Source: Panicum virgatum (Eukaryota > Streptophyta > Magnoliopsida > Poales > Poaceae). Taken from it: a DNA stretch of 64,000 nucleotides. The stretch is taken from contig NC_053143.1 of assembly GCF_016808335.1 (NCBI RefSeq), positions 1 through 64,000 of the forward strand, written 5' to 3'. Each line of letters opens with the position of its first letter. Positions within the stretch are counted from its first letter, which is position 1. The notes under the pieces were generated by a model. The model had not been told where the DNA came from and did not search any database. It saw only the letters and a list, made by a program, of their open reading frames with translations. The position numbers and the translations under genes were made by a program. Below are positions 12,422 to 23,744 of the stretch, piece after piece.

Positions 12422-14894
12422 CTAGGCTAGCTGCAGAAATTTATGTTGATGAGGTCGTTGCAGGTTGTTGAGGTCGATGATGTTGGCCTCCAGCCGCTGG
12501 GCCTCCCTGATGATCTCTCCCATGCAGAGTCCCATGGAGGCCAGGCAGCTGAACACCAGCAACCCCCTGTCCTCCCCCTTCTCTGCGTGGGCTACATCGC
12601 CGCCGCCGTCGTCATCCAGCTCCAGTGAGGCCGCTGCCTCTCGTGCATGTGCTAGGAAGGAGGCCACCACCTCCTCCGGTGTGCGTGTGTTCTCCTCCTT
12701 GCAGCAACATAAGCAGGTGTTGGCATGATTATTCCCAGCCTCAAGGTCGTCCTTGTTGGCCTCGTCCTGATGATGATCAAGTGATGATGACATAATAATT
12801 GCAGCGTCGTCGGGTGGCGCCTGCAGCATGCGGAGGCAGTATCCCAGGGAGCTGGAGACGAGGCTGCTGAATAAGCGCCTCTGCTGCTGGAACATCATCA
12901 AGTCGTCGTCGTCATCGCCGACCGCCATGCGTGCCTGGTGGTAGAGACGCAGCAGCTGCGCCATCCTGCCGAGGCTTCCCTGGATCTTGTCATAGCAGGC
13001 CGCCGGGAACGGCGGCAGCCACAGGAAGGAGGGCTCGCTGCCGGCCTCAGCCGCATGTCTCGTGAGCAGGGCCAGCTGCTGCTGCAGGCTCTTCATCATC
13101 AGCTGTGATTGTGATTGCGATGGATCATTAGCGGCTGCGGCTGCGGCTGCAAGCGCGGCAGCGATGCAGCGGGTGAGCTGCTCCCTTGGCCTCGCCCCTG
13201 GGTGGAAGATGATGTCAGCCAGAAGGGCGCAGGCGATGCCTATGAAGGTCTCCACGAGGCGGGCGACCGTGAAGGCCATGGCGGGCTCGTCGTAGCGGCG
13301 CCCCATGATGATGACGCCCGACAGCGCGGCCGCCACGCCGCCGGCAGGGCCGTAGGCGCGGCTGCGTTTGAGGAAGGTGGCGACCACCATCCAGGGGAGC
13401 AGCGCCAGCAGGCGCAGCTCCTGCGACATGAGCAGGCTGCAGCCCAGCGCGCCGTAGACGGAGCCCAGTGCGGTGCCGTGGGCCCGCGCCGCGGCCACAG
13501 ACCAGGTGGACTCGCGGGCCGTGGTGATGGTGGTGGCGACGATGAGGCCTGACCAGAAGCCGTGGTCGTTGCTGAAGAGGAGGCCCAGCAGGCAGCAGGA
13601 CGGCGAGGCCCAGCGAGAAGCCGCACTTGGCAGCCGCCAATAGCTGCCGCCGGCGGAACCGGAACGGGAACCAGCAGGGGTTGTCTGCAGTGGCTGCTGC
13701 TGCTTGTTGCCGCCGCCCTTCTTCTTCTTCGGATTCTTGGGCTGCCGGCGCGACCTTCATGTTGACACTGGCATTGGCATTGTTGGCGACCAACAAGCCG
13801 TCTCTGAGCTGATAGAGGGAGAAGAGGAACAGCCAAGGAGCCAGCTGCAACGTCGTCGTTTTCCTTGTTGGCAAGCACAGACTGCTGATCTGCGGCTTGG
13901 AGATAAAAGCACCACCACCACCATCAGCAGCAGCAGCAGCAGTCGACTGCTGCTTGTTGCTGCTGTGCGTGAGGAGGGCGAGGCGTATCTGATCCCTCAT
14001 CTCCATGATGATATGATGGTGATCATAGTCTAGCAGCTTGTTGCAGCACTTTTTGTCCATCATCATGTCGAGCGCCATCTGCATTCCCGTCAGTGGCATC
14101 TCCACCATGGCCGCGTCCAGTACTGCTCCTCGCTCCCACCGCACGTCCTCCTTGATGGCGTTTACGCGGTGGAGGAGGGCGGTGCTTGCCGAGGCCAGCC
14201 GGTTGGCCTCCGACGTGCGCGCCGCCATCTGGCACCGCCGCTGCCGGCTGCACGCTGCATCAACTGCTGCCTCGCCAACAATTGCATCGGCCATGACCCT
14301 GACCCTCTCCGCCGCAAGCACCTTGTACGCCCTGGTCTTGTCCCTGGCCTCCCGTGTGGCAAGCCTCGGGCCGGGCAGCAGCACGGCCAGCAGCGCCGCC
14401 GCCACCCCGAGCGCCGTGCACGCCACCACGTTGGCCGGGTGCATCAGAGCAAACGCCCGGGTGGGGCGCTCCCCCTGCTGGAATTTGGCCACGTAGATGA
14501 TGATGATCTGCCCCAGCGCGATCCGCTTGGCCACGGGGCCCACCGACTCGGGCAGCGCCACAGCCAAGGCGGTGAGCGCGACGACGGCCGACGTGGCCAG
14601 CACGGACTCGGCGGCGCCGGTGCGGTGCGCGAGCCAGAGCGCCAGCACGGAGGGCACGGCGCCCATGAGCGTGGCCTGGACCGCGGTGACGGCGCCGCGC
14701 AGGGCCGTGCCGAGGGTGGCGTCCGTGACGATGATGACGGTGACGACGTAGGAGAAGGCTGGGAAGGTGATGTGGCGGCGGACGGCGGCCGGGGTGTAGA
14801 GGGAGGCCAGGCCGACGATGCTGCAGGCCAGGGCGGTGCGGAGGCCCGAGGCCACAGACGAACACCAGCGCCCCTGCCGCCGCCCCATGACCAT
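12422..14894 (-). CDS. FUSC/AaeB-like (p-hydroxybenzoic acid efflux pump-like) membrane protein, frameshifted
   Basis: Single-exon gene of about 824 codons. The N-terminal half has several hydrophobic helices (GLRTALACSIVGLASLYTP; IIIIYVAKFQQ; ALGVAAALLAVLLPGP), then a charged central region, then a second membrane block (ALLPWMVVATFLKRSRAYGP; ETFIGIACALLADIIFHPG). This two-block FUSC layout is the one in plant proteins annotated as AaeB-like or fusaric-acid-resistance-like; transport substrates in plants are not established. The first frame (from 14894) loses homology after KCGFSLGLAVLL, and the second (to 12422) picks up with GLLFSNDHGFWSG. A +1 shift therefore lies at about 13587-13598, in CAGCAGGCAGCAGG, a slippage-prone repeat. 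No intron with GT-AG ends fits. It is either a pseudogene or a base-call error. Starts at 14894 or 14888 are both possible. Confidence 0.8.
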
Positions 14895-14964
14895 GTACGA
14901 GTGAAGACACGGCCAGACACACTACACGTCCTCGAATCCTCGCTCGATCGATCTGCCTGACCCC

Positions 14965-14978
14965 CTATATATGTATAG
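14965..14978 (-). promoter_or_regulatory. TATA-like element upstream of the FUSC-like gene
   Basis: CTATACATATATAG on the minus strand, about 75 bp before the ATG at 14894. Spacing and sequence fit a TATA box, but there is no transcript evidence. Confidence 0.4.
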
Positions 14979-15530
14979 CCAGCGAGTGAGATGATATATA
15001 GTATGATGTGACTTAATTGGATATATAGTACTATAGTTGGGTGTTACGTATATATGTAGCTCTAAAAAGTTGGAGCTTGTTGGTACCTTAGTGGCCATTC
15101 TTGCTGCTCCACTACTTTTGGATCAACCAAATACATACGTCATCATCTTAATTCCTTACATTGACCCAACGAAACACTGGCCTCATGCATTTACAATCCG
15201 TGAATATAATTCACCCTGCAAATAGGTTGAAAACCAAACTATACCCACACCACTCCATTCTCACGAGAGAAATTATATGACCCCACTCCACTCCAAACCA
15301 CCACTACCACACACTAATCCAACCCAAACATTTGAGCTCATCTATATAAAACCTATAAAGTTAGTCCCCACTAAGAGTTATTTAATTTGATTTCTCTGCA
15401 ACCACGTTAAGCCACATCATCTAAATTAGTATGGTCCATTGGATCTCAGCAAGTAGCATAATCTCTACCGTCCATACAAAAAATGCATCATTAATATATG
15501 AACATGAAACATTTACTCTGTCATGCATCG
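14979..15530. other. Intergenic region, nothing recognised
   Basis: AT-rich spacer between the FUSC-like gene and the 35-bp repeat. The only frame of note (15037-15225, 62 codons) has no recognisable features. Confidence 0.4.
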
Positions 15531-15635
15531 GGGGCACTTTGTTGGGCAATACCGCTGAGCATTAAGGGGCACTTTGCTGTTCACTACAACTGAGCATTAA
15601 GGGGCACTTTGTTGGCCACTACCGCTGAGCACTAA
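15531..15635. repeat. Three tandem 35-bp repeats
   Basis: Units at 15531-15565, 15566-15600 and 15601-15635, each starting GGGGCACTTTG and ending TGAGCA(T/C)TAA. The middle unit differs most. They lie 30 bp before the target duplication of the CACTA element. Confidence 0.85.
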
Positions 15636-16454
15636 GTCTCTTAGAGTCTCCACCATACGATCAAGATCACTACAAGAAATGTGGTGATCTATGACGAAAA
15701 TTTTATGACATTTTTAAACAGCGTCATAATTACACACAATCCATGACAATTTTCAGATTTTCGTCATGAATTTGAAGGTATGGGCCCTAGGCCCAAAACT
15801 TAGTGACGTTTTATTAAATTCGTCATAGTTGAGCCCACAAAATATGACGTTTTAACATTAATGTCATAGAAATTGTCATAGTTATTTTGACATTCATCAT
15901 TTTTTCCAAGTTTTTGCTTCTCTTATTTGATGTTTATTCAAGCTATGCTCTCATTCATGGTATGCTAGGCGTTATTTTTTTAGTTAAATTACCAGTATGG
16001 CTTAAAATCACGATCTTTCATTTAATACTATTTGTTATTGTTTGTGTTAATTGCTATTTTATGAATCATATTCATATGGCATCATTTCTCAATAAAGGTT
16101 AAAATGTTTAAGGCAAAAATATGTGGAAGCAGGAGTGTTGAAGACAAGAAAAAAAAAATTGGACTTTGAAGACCAAAATAAAACCTGGACGCACAAATAT
16201 TCAAGTAAAAAAAATTGCATGCCCAAGGATTCAATCTTTAGACCACCATGCTCATTTTTTAGATGCACTACCATCACACCAAGTGACAAAACCATCAAAA
16301 AATTGAGGCAGAGGGCGGTACGAACCATGCACCTGAGATTTTGAGTGAATCGCGTCTTCCATTGGGCTGGTAGTCCACTCGTGTTAGGCAAGTGCATTAG
16401 GAACTTTAGTACCAATGCTCGTTGTTTGTCTGGAAAATAAAAAGAAAACTCGTC

Positions 16455-16523
16455 CTCCAGAGGAATCGAACCTGCGACCTGGGCATGGTGAAAACAGAGC
16501 ACTACCACCGTGCTACACGCTTT
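16455..16523 (-). other. tRNA-like sequence with RNA polymerase III boxes
   Basis: On the minus strand, box B GGTTCGATTCC (16462-16472) is a full match to consensus, and an A-box-like TAGCACGGTGGTAG (16502-16515) lies about 30 bp before it. The acceptor-stem ends do not pair, so it is not a functional tRNA. It is more likely a tRNA pseudogene or a SINE head carried inside the CACTA element. Confidence 0.5.
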
Positions 16524-17499
16524 GCTTTGTGATTATTGGGCATTAAAAATATTTTATTCTAGTGCCACGTGGGCGATGCGAAGAACACACCTATGATTGA
16601 TATTTTTCTTTTTAATTCAGGATTAAAATTCGTAACTGGTATTTCTCCCTCGTATAAATTCCAAATTTGATGGTTCTTTTTCCTAATTTTTTCTAAAATC
16701 ATGTTCTTTCGTGTAATTGCATTTTTTTAAGTTAATTATGATTTCTTGAATCTTCTTCATATAGCTTGTTTTCTTTCATTTAAGCATAGAATAGCAATAC
16801 ATATTTTTACATAACAATAACTAATTTAACTTCATAATTTCTATTATTATGGTCAACATAATCTTCAGTCCAAATTTGAGATCTATACGAATTCGAAAAT
16901 GTTATCAAGTAGTCTAATCTCAAAGATTGATTTGAGTTATAAGAAACTCTTTGAGAGATGTATCCATTTGTGAACCATGCATGGTCCAACTTTACTAAAA
17001 CTATTTAAGTTTTTTATCGTAAGATTATAGACAAAAAATATGTTATCATGTGAAATTTTAGAATTTTTTGACCAAATTTAGATATTATTATAATTATTAT
17101 GTGGTAATTTGGAGAAAGAAGTTTGAATTATCCATATAAGACAATTGAATTTGTCATCTATCTATAGGACTTGGACTGTAATAGAACATATGAGTTTAAA
17201 TATAATTTTTGTTCAATTTTTCGAATCTTATCAGATGTAATTGTAGCTCAGCATGGAGTAATTATTGATAAGTTTGTAGAAATTTATTTAAATGATAGAA
17301 AATAGCAAATATACTAAAAAATTATTGAACCATCTACATAACAACTCCAATGTTGTCCACTACCTGTAAAAAATATTAGGTATTTATAATATAATTATTT
17401 CGCAAGTTATTTTGAAGGGTACCTTAATTAGGTGAAAATTTAAAAAAGAACAGTAAACTGGTCTGGATCTGGACCGTTTTCTCGGTGTGCACACAAGAT

Positions 17500-18140
17500 A
17501 CAACATATCGTGTCCGTCCATCCCTATCAACGGTTTGGATCAAATCCTCATGTTATAAAATCACCTCCATCCGATACGCCACCGCAAACCCTACCTCCTC
17601 ATCCTCCCTCTCGTCTCAGATCCACAGCCGCCGCACTAATCCTCTCTTTGTGCCTCAGATCCAGCCCACTGCACCTCGCTCCACCACCTCCTCGGCCTCT
17701 GGCGCCGCCTCCCCTCCTCCGCCGGCCGCATGGGCGTGGAGGTCGAGGTGGAGGTGGAGCCCCAGCAGCACTGCAGCAGCAGCTCGCGTCGGGACGGATA
17801 GACGAGGCGCGTGGCGGCCGGCGGCGGGCCTCTGGCCATGTGCGGCCATGGTGCGGGTGAGTTCGCCGGCGTCCCAATCGTCGTCCCCAGCAAGGGAAGC
17901 AGCGCCTGAGGCCTGTTCTTCGGCCATCTTCCCCGCAGCGAGGATGGCACGGAGCTGCAGCGGCAGAGGTACGGCCGTCTTCCTCAACCTCAGATCCGCG
18001 TGCAAACATGGTGATCCGGTTCCTCTACTGCAAGCCGATGACGAGCAAGCAGGTCGCACACGGCCTGGGCAGTAGGTAGCCTGGTGGTCCTCCATATCAA
18101 CAGCCAGATGAGGCTGCTTCGCTCTAGCTCCATCCAGGTT
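17500..18140 (+). pseudogene. Probable captured 5' end of a host gene inside the CACTA element
   Basis: An abrupt GC-rich island in AT-rich DNA. It starts with a promoter-like stretch: TTATAAAAT near 17552 and GCAAACCCTACC at about 17584 (telo-box-like, as in 5' UTRs of plant housekeeping genes). A GC-rich part with open frames (17485-18075) follows, then a sequence that could be a splice donor (CCATCCAG/GTTGTAA near 18138) and an AT-rich intron-like tail. The translated product was not recognised. The reading is an exon-plus-promoter fragment picked up by the transposon, as known for CACTA and Pack-type elements. Coding strand and frame are uncertain. Confidence 0.4.
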
Positions 18141-20019
18141 GTAATTTCTATTCCCCCTTTTTTCACCTAGCCACGACTCCCCAAACCCACCTTGCCTCCT
18201 CTCCTCTCATCCTTGCACCTTTAAATGATTATTGAACCCGCTGCCTTGTTGTCTCACACCCCACTGCTTGATTCGTATAACCTGATTCATATGCCTGTGT
18301 TATTAATCCATACTTCAGCTCTAAACCATGATGTGCAGAGATAAACGAGACCATGTTATGTTCAATTCATTCGGTTACTTACCAGATAAAGCAATGCAGT
18401 CAAACACAGATCTGTTGTTGTTTGCTTGATTGTTCCACGATGCATGCCTGATTAGCATCTCTCAGATTTGATTAGCATGTCTCTGAATATTATCTCCTTG
18501 CCTTGGCAAATGTAAAAAAAAACTAATAAGTTCGATACGCAGAACAGTTGCAGCTCGACTTCTAGCTTGGTCTGATGGTGCTAATATCGACTTGGACTCA
18601 CAAAGGAAAGGGAATTGTGTTGTTCTCGAGACATCCACGAGACAAGTAAATAAACTTTACCTGAACTGATCTTAGTTGATGTCTAATGTCATGAATGCTC
18701 TTCACTTTGTCATTGCCTGTTCACTATATGCATGCTAGATTTATCCTCTTCCATACTAGTCTTGTAGACACAGAACTTTGTCTAGTTAATTGTCATAATT
18801 GTTTTCCTGCATTTAAGTGCCTGTAGGATGCTGGTGTGTGCTCACTCCAAAGACGTCCTACCACCAAGGCTAGTTGTTGAGTGCTGGTAGAAAGGATACC
18901 CGTGAGATGGATCTGCTAGTATTAAGTGCTAGTTAACTTATTCATTGTGCTCTCTGCAGATATTTGATTATTAAGTGCTAGTTAACAAAAAAGTAGTTCT
19001 TGTGAGATTGACTTGATGGCATGCTTGAAACCGATCACATTTTTTTCATGGCATATATTTGATTATTGTTTGTTTACTGGTTATAGCATGGTTATAGCAT
19101 TTGAGAGTGATCTCTTGGTCAGTTCAATTCCCGTTGCCTATTGTTTCCTTCATATTTTGAAGTCTACCATTTATCTGTGCATATTTTTTATACCATGCCA
19201 GGATGCCAATGTAAATTCAGTAATGAAGCTAGTTTTCTTTGATTGCAATGTCTTTGAAACGCCTATATCAATTTGAGTAGTCTGATTGCTCATTGTTCAA
19301 TTCAGTGCCACATAATTCCTAGTGCCACACTTAGCTTTTAACACAAAGAAAAGACTACACTGCTACTGGTTTGTAGTCAATTTAATTGCGATGCTCATCT
19401 TGTCATGCATGCTTGATTGAACAGAGCTCTGATTATTTATAGATGCAGCAGTACCCTGTGTAGCTGGTCTCATTTGGTGCTAGAACATTTGGTTTGCATG
19501 TCCTAATTGATTACTTTTTATCACTAGTGTCAATTGTCGAGCGTAGTATTTTAATTAAGTCTACAACATTAATTCCACTGTTATAATTGAACCAGTTCGT
19601 GCTAGTATCAGTAATTTCCATCACAAATATCCCTCTGATTAATATTTGTCAATGTGAATTTCTGCTAGTTTCAGTAGTTTCCATCACAAATACAAATATT
19701 GTCCTCGAATTAATATTTGACAATGTGCTCTTTTCATGTTAGGATGAAATGGTAGAAGGAACAAACAATGAGAAGAGATTGGAAATTTGAAGGCAAATGC
19801 TGGAATATTTGATGTTTTTGTTTCTAGTGTTGCTTTTGATGCAAGATGAATGTAACTTGCATGTAAATTTTGAGGTGCTTCTCAATGTAAATCATATGAT
19901 ATTGTATTTGATTTGATGCTGTGGTAAATGGTCTTACAATTTTGGTATATATATTCTGGGCTGTAATGACTATTCTAATAAAAGGATTGAAATTAGGCCC
20001 AATTTGGTGGCTCACTCTG

Positions 20020-20180
20020 AATTGGGCCCATCCACTTGTGGGCTGTGCTGCTGATGTCACTTGCCACATCACGCGCGATTGCCACGTCATTGTCCACATC
20101 ATTGCCATGTCAGCAACCATGTCATCATTGCTATCCATGTCATCGTCAAGTCAACAGCCACATCATTCTTCATGTCACCA
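20020..20180. repeat. Degenerate CCACATCATTGCCATGTCA-type repeats
   Basis: About eight diverged copies of a word like CCACRTCATTG / CCATGTCATC follow each other in the right part of the CACTA element. They may be decayed subterminal repeats. Confidence 0.45.
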
Positions 20181-20478
20181 TTGTGTGATATGGCAATTAA
20201 ATCTGTGACGAAACTTATACTATTCGTGACGTTAATTTTCGTCATAGAAAACGGGTTTGGGTTGGGCTTCGGGGGCCCGGGGACATTCCATGACGGTTTT
20301 AAAACGTCATGGATCAAGCAATCTATGACGAAAATTTAAGGAACGTCACGAGGTGTGATCTGTGACGCTCAATACATGACGTTATTTGAGATTGTCATAG
20401 ATACTGTTTTATGACGGTTTTTCAGTGATCTGTGACGAAATTCAATCGTCATGAATCAACAGATTTTTTGTAGTGGAT

Positions 20479-21640
20479 TAAAGAGGCTGACGGTACAGCT
20501 CCTGAGCTTGCACATGTATACATATACATTTGCCTATGCCGGGGGCGCCACGGAGCTCCAGCGTCGACTCCATCTCCATCCCGTGGTGTGTGTGTAGCTT
20601 CTGCTATCGGACGCCACGTTGTAGGTGGCGAACGCGATGTTACCATTGGCCAAGAACTGGCGGAGGATCTTGGGCACCACGCTGCTAGCCTATGCAAGCT
20701 GGAAGATGAGGTCCATGTTGCTGGTGGTCTGCTTTTTTTTCTCAGTGCAAGATTTACTTTGCTTTGACTTCGCTAATCTGAGCCCCAAAAATTTTCTTAT
20801 CTTTCTGTCCTACCGTAAGTTCCTGAAAGAAACAAAAATCACACAAATTTATAGGTGGAATACCATATTAACATCATATCTGAGTTCATCTTAGAAATGA
20901 TGATGCTCTCAACTAACAATATGTAAGTTGAAGAAAAGGTGTAAAAAATATTCTCTTTTGCTTGTGGCAGAAAATAGAAGAGTCCAAAATAGAGAATGTG
21001 TTTCACCAACTTTTGGAGAGGATTCTAGAGGTCAATTAGTGACAATTTTTTGTTATTCAAAAATCCACTATTTCATATATTTCAACAAATCTTGATCAAT
21101 ATAATACTACATTCTCTCCATTGTGTTTTATCTAATTTCTTTATATCTTTTGGTCATAGTTTATAAAAAAAATCACTCAGATTCCGCAGCAACACGCGGA
21201 GAATCACCTAATATTATAATAAACTAGTAGCCAAACTATAGTTACAACCCAATAAGAACACGTTTCTCAAAAAAAACTATAATGTAGATCTTGTCACACT
21301 GTTTTGCACAGAGTAGCTGCCAATTATACTGAGTCATTTTTAAAAAAATTGGTCAATTTCGATACAATTTTATAGTGTGAACGCGAGGTTTTAATTCCAG
21401 CGTACAGCTCTTGACATGGGCCCCACGTGTGGGTCTAGCCACACTGCTTTGCACAGAGTAGACACACTGCTTTGCACAAAGGATTCATTTCAACCCACCC
21501 AAACCCACCCCAACCCGCATTTATATAGAACCTGCTACACCCCACCCCATTACCTAATACAACACATTTCAACCAACCCAAATACACTCCATATTAAAAC
21601 CCAACCCATTAAACCTATTTGAGCTCACACCTTTTGCAGG
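20479..21640. other. Intergenic region with a possible degenerate exon and short direct repeats
   Basis: On the minus strand at about 20730-20600 a frame reads LRQFLANGNIAFATYNVASD after a stop. It looks protein-like, but I do not recognise it and it is too short to call a gene. The word CACACTG(T/C)TTTGCACAGAGTAG occurs at about 21296 and 21440 and half of it again at 21464. The rest is AT-rich and empty. Confidence 0.3.
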
Positions 21641-22503
21641 GTGAAATATAATATATAAATTATATAAGAAATTTTCAATAAGCTGCTTTTTGTATCTTAT
21701 TTATTTTTTAATGTCCAGATCGAACAACTTCAATCACGCTATTATTCGATCGCATAGATATACTACGTACTCCCTATATATATATGTTCCAAATTATATG
21801 TTTATTATAGACTCCTGCACACCTGATCCGCCCTCCTGGTTTTTTTCCAACCGGTCTTCCTCATCCGGTCCGCCCCGGTCTGCCTCGCCCCTCCGCCCCC
21901 ACCTCCTCCGGATCCCACAACGCCGAGCTCGCCCCCCACGCCGCACCACCAAAACTGCCCCAATTGGATCCTTGCCGCCGCCTCTCCCTTCCCCGGACGC
22001 GCCACAATCCTCGTGCCCAGCTTGAATTTCTGCCGTCACCGATCCCTCCTCTCCAGATGCGCCCCTAATCCCAGCGCCGCACCTCCCTCTTCCCGGCGCG
22101 TCTCGGCCTCCCGTCGGCGACCCTCGCGCCGTCCCGGCGGCCGTCGTCGCTCCCTCATGTCCCAGACGTGCCCCAATCCCGGCGCTGCACCACCCTCATG
22201 GCCTCATCCCGGCGCGTCTCGGCCCCCGTGGGTAACCCTCGCGCCGTCCCGGCGAAGCGTTGCGCCGCCGGCTCCCGTACCGCTCCAATGAGGACATCCA
22301 CCCCACGAGCTGTGGCACGCTGGCGCACCGGCGCTGGCTGGTGGTCGGTGTGGTGCGCGCCAGGCACTTGCAGCACGAGGCGGGTCCAGGCAGCTGAGCG
22401 CGCGGGGCAGCGAGCAGTGCCCCCGGCTCTCGTACCGCCCCAAGCTCACCTCTAGGGTCTCCTCCGCCAGCAGCCCTCTGTCAGAAGCTCGTCAGGTCTC
22501 CAT
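21640..22503. other. AT-rich then GC-rich region upstream of the small two-exon gene model
   Basis: 21640-21815 is AT-rich with TATATATAT near 21777. 21816-22500 is strongly C-rich (GCGCCGCACC/CCCCAATCCCGGCG-type words repeated about every 100 bp). It could be a promoter plus long 5' UTR or further coding sequence in a broken frame. The internal similarity of 22060-22110 and 22165-22230 suggests a local duplication. Confidence 0.3.
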
Positions 22504-22970
22504 GTGGTCCACCGCCCCGCCTCTTGTCTAGCTCATACTTGCTGCATTGAATCGGGGCCAGTGATTTGGCTTGGTGATGAAGCGATTCAGGAGGCAGAAG
22601 GTGATGGCGACTGGCTAGTTGCAGATCTAGACCAAATCAACCTTCGAGCGATGGTGCTACTGCAGCAGATGTTGGCCATCGGGGTTGATGGGTACAACAT
22701 CCCTCATTCCCTAGGTAGAAGGCTTCACTCTGTACACTCGGCGGCGAAGACTACCCTCGAAAGCTACTTCGTATGTATAAATCTCACCTCCTCCACCATC
22801 TAGCGTTCTTTAAATTAATTGATCTGTTTTCTGATCGACCGATCTAAGTTATTCAAGTTCAATTTGTTCCCCTGCAGCCCTATTTGTTCATGCAGACACG
22901 GATGCATGTAGTTGCTACCATGCAGCTTTGGCTTCACGAATTAAACCCAGCGTTAGTCTCCTTAATTTGA
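22504..22970 (+). CDS. Hypothetical two-exon protein, possibly a gene fragment
   Basis: Exon 1, 22504-22770, ends ...LESYF at a good donor (C/GTATGT). Exon 2, 22878-22970, follows the acceptor CCCTGCAG, continues in phase 0 as PYLFMQTRMHVVATMQLWLH, and stops with TGA at 22968. The joined product is about 119 residues, with the core QINLRAMVLLQQMLAIGVDG. The clean splice, protein-like composition and stop support a real or recently real gene. I do not recognise the family. The ATG used may not be the true start: the frame upstream is GC-rich and could hold more exons. Confidence 0.4.
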
Positions 22971-23542
22971 GCATAGATATTGGTCACAGGAAAAAAACAG
23001 CACACCCAATATTCTTGCAGATGAATGAATGCTAAAGGATAATGGAAGGCAGGCAGGTGACAGGGTGTTCGATATCCATGGGTAAATCACTGATGACCGG
23101 CAGACCGGTGAGGTGACAAATACCAGTCGCCAGCGCTCCAGCAGCAGCTCATCCAGACTCAAGACCAATCCGCAAGCATCAGGTTAGCCACTTGCTGCAT
23201 TTGATCATGTTGTTAAAGTTTCAGATATTTATGTGATGTACTGATGCGTGAGTAGATATGAGATTCAGAATGTTCATATGATAGGTAGCACTATCCTTCT
23301 TGACAGTTTAAGGAATTATCTTTCTTTCTCTAAGCACTCCTTTTAATGGTCATCCTTTTCAAATTGTTGATTGTTTCTTTGCGAAAGGTATTTGTGATAT
23401 GTTCGCTGAATTTTGAACTTTCAGTGGTTCTACTTTTTTATTCATATACACCAAATAGGATTTTTGCTTGCTTGCCTATGTTTCTGCCACTTAAACAAGA
23501 CACCATGCCATTCGTGATAAATTATAGTTTATGTGCATCAAT
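22971..23542. other. Non-coding region
   Basis: Downstream of the small gene model. 22980-23190 has moderate GC with a possible donor (CATCAG/GTTAGC near 23184). The remainder is AT-rich. Nothing else was recognised. Confidence 0.3.
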
Positions 23543-23744
23543 AGAACACTAGCAACAATAAAGGGCGTACCCAGTGCCGTAGCCTTCCCGCACTGTGCGG
23601 GGTCTGGGGAAGGGTTGTTTTTAAGCCCCAAGTCTTACCCACACAAATGTGCAGAGGCTGGGGCTCGAACCCGGGACCTTCCGGTTACAGACGGTAGGCT
23701 CTACCGCTGCACCAGGCCCGCCCTTCAGAACACTAGCAACAATA
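23543..23744 (-). mobile_element. Au-type SINE with intact target duplication
   Basis: The body is 23561-23726, on the minus strand. It starts TGAAGGGCGGGCCTGGTGCA, has an A box near 23706-23716 (TGGTGCAGCGG) and B box GGTTCGAGCCC (23661-23671), and ends GGGTACGCCCTT. The 18-bp direct repeat AGAACACTAGCAACAATA flanks it at 23543-23560 and 23727-23744 with no mismatch. The sequence agrees with what I remember of the Au SINE family of grasses. The perfect target duplication argues for a fairly young insertion. Confidence 0.9.

Larger units (their letters stand above)
15668..20475. mobile_element. Non-autonomous CACTA (En/Spm-like) DNA transposon
   Basis: The left end is CACTACAAGAAATG (15668). 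The right end, read on the minus strand, is CACTACAAAAAATC (20475). The 3-bp repeat GAT flanks it on both sides (15665-15667, 20476-20478), as expected for CACTA elements. Both subterminal regions (15690-15890 and 20200-20460) are crowded with TATGACG/CGTCATA words in both orientations, which in this family are transposase-binding repeats. No transposase was recognised in the 4.8 kb, so it would depend on a partner. The interior holds a probable captured gene 5' end and a tRNA-like stretch. Confidence 0.93.

Noticed and set aside
14023..14960. Long plus-strand and alternative minus-strand frames over the FUSC-like gene
   Set aside because: Shadows of a GC-rich coding exon; Arg/Gly/Pro-rich without membrane helices.
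16455..16523. A functional tRNA gene
   Set aside because: The ends do not pair as an acceptor stem and no clear anticodon arm forms.
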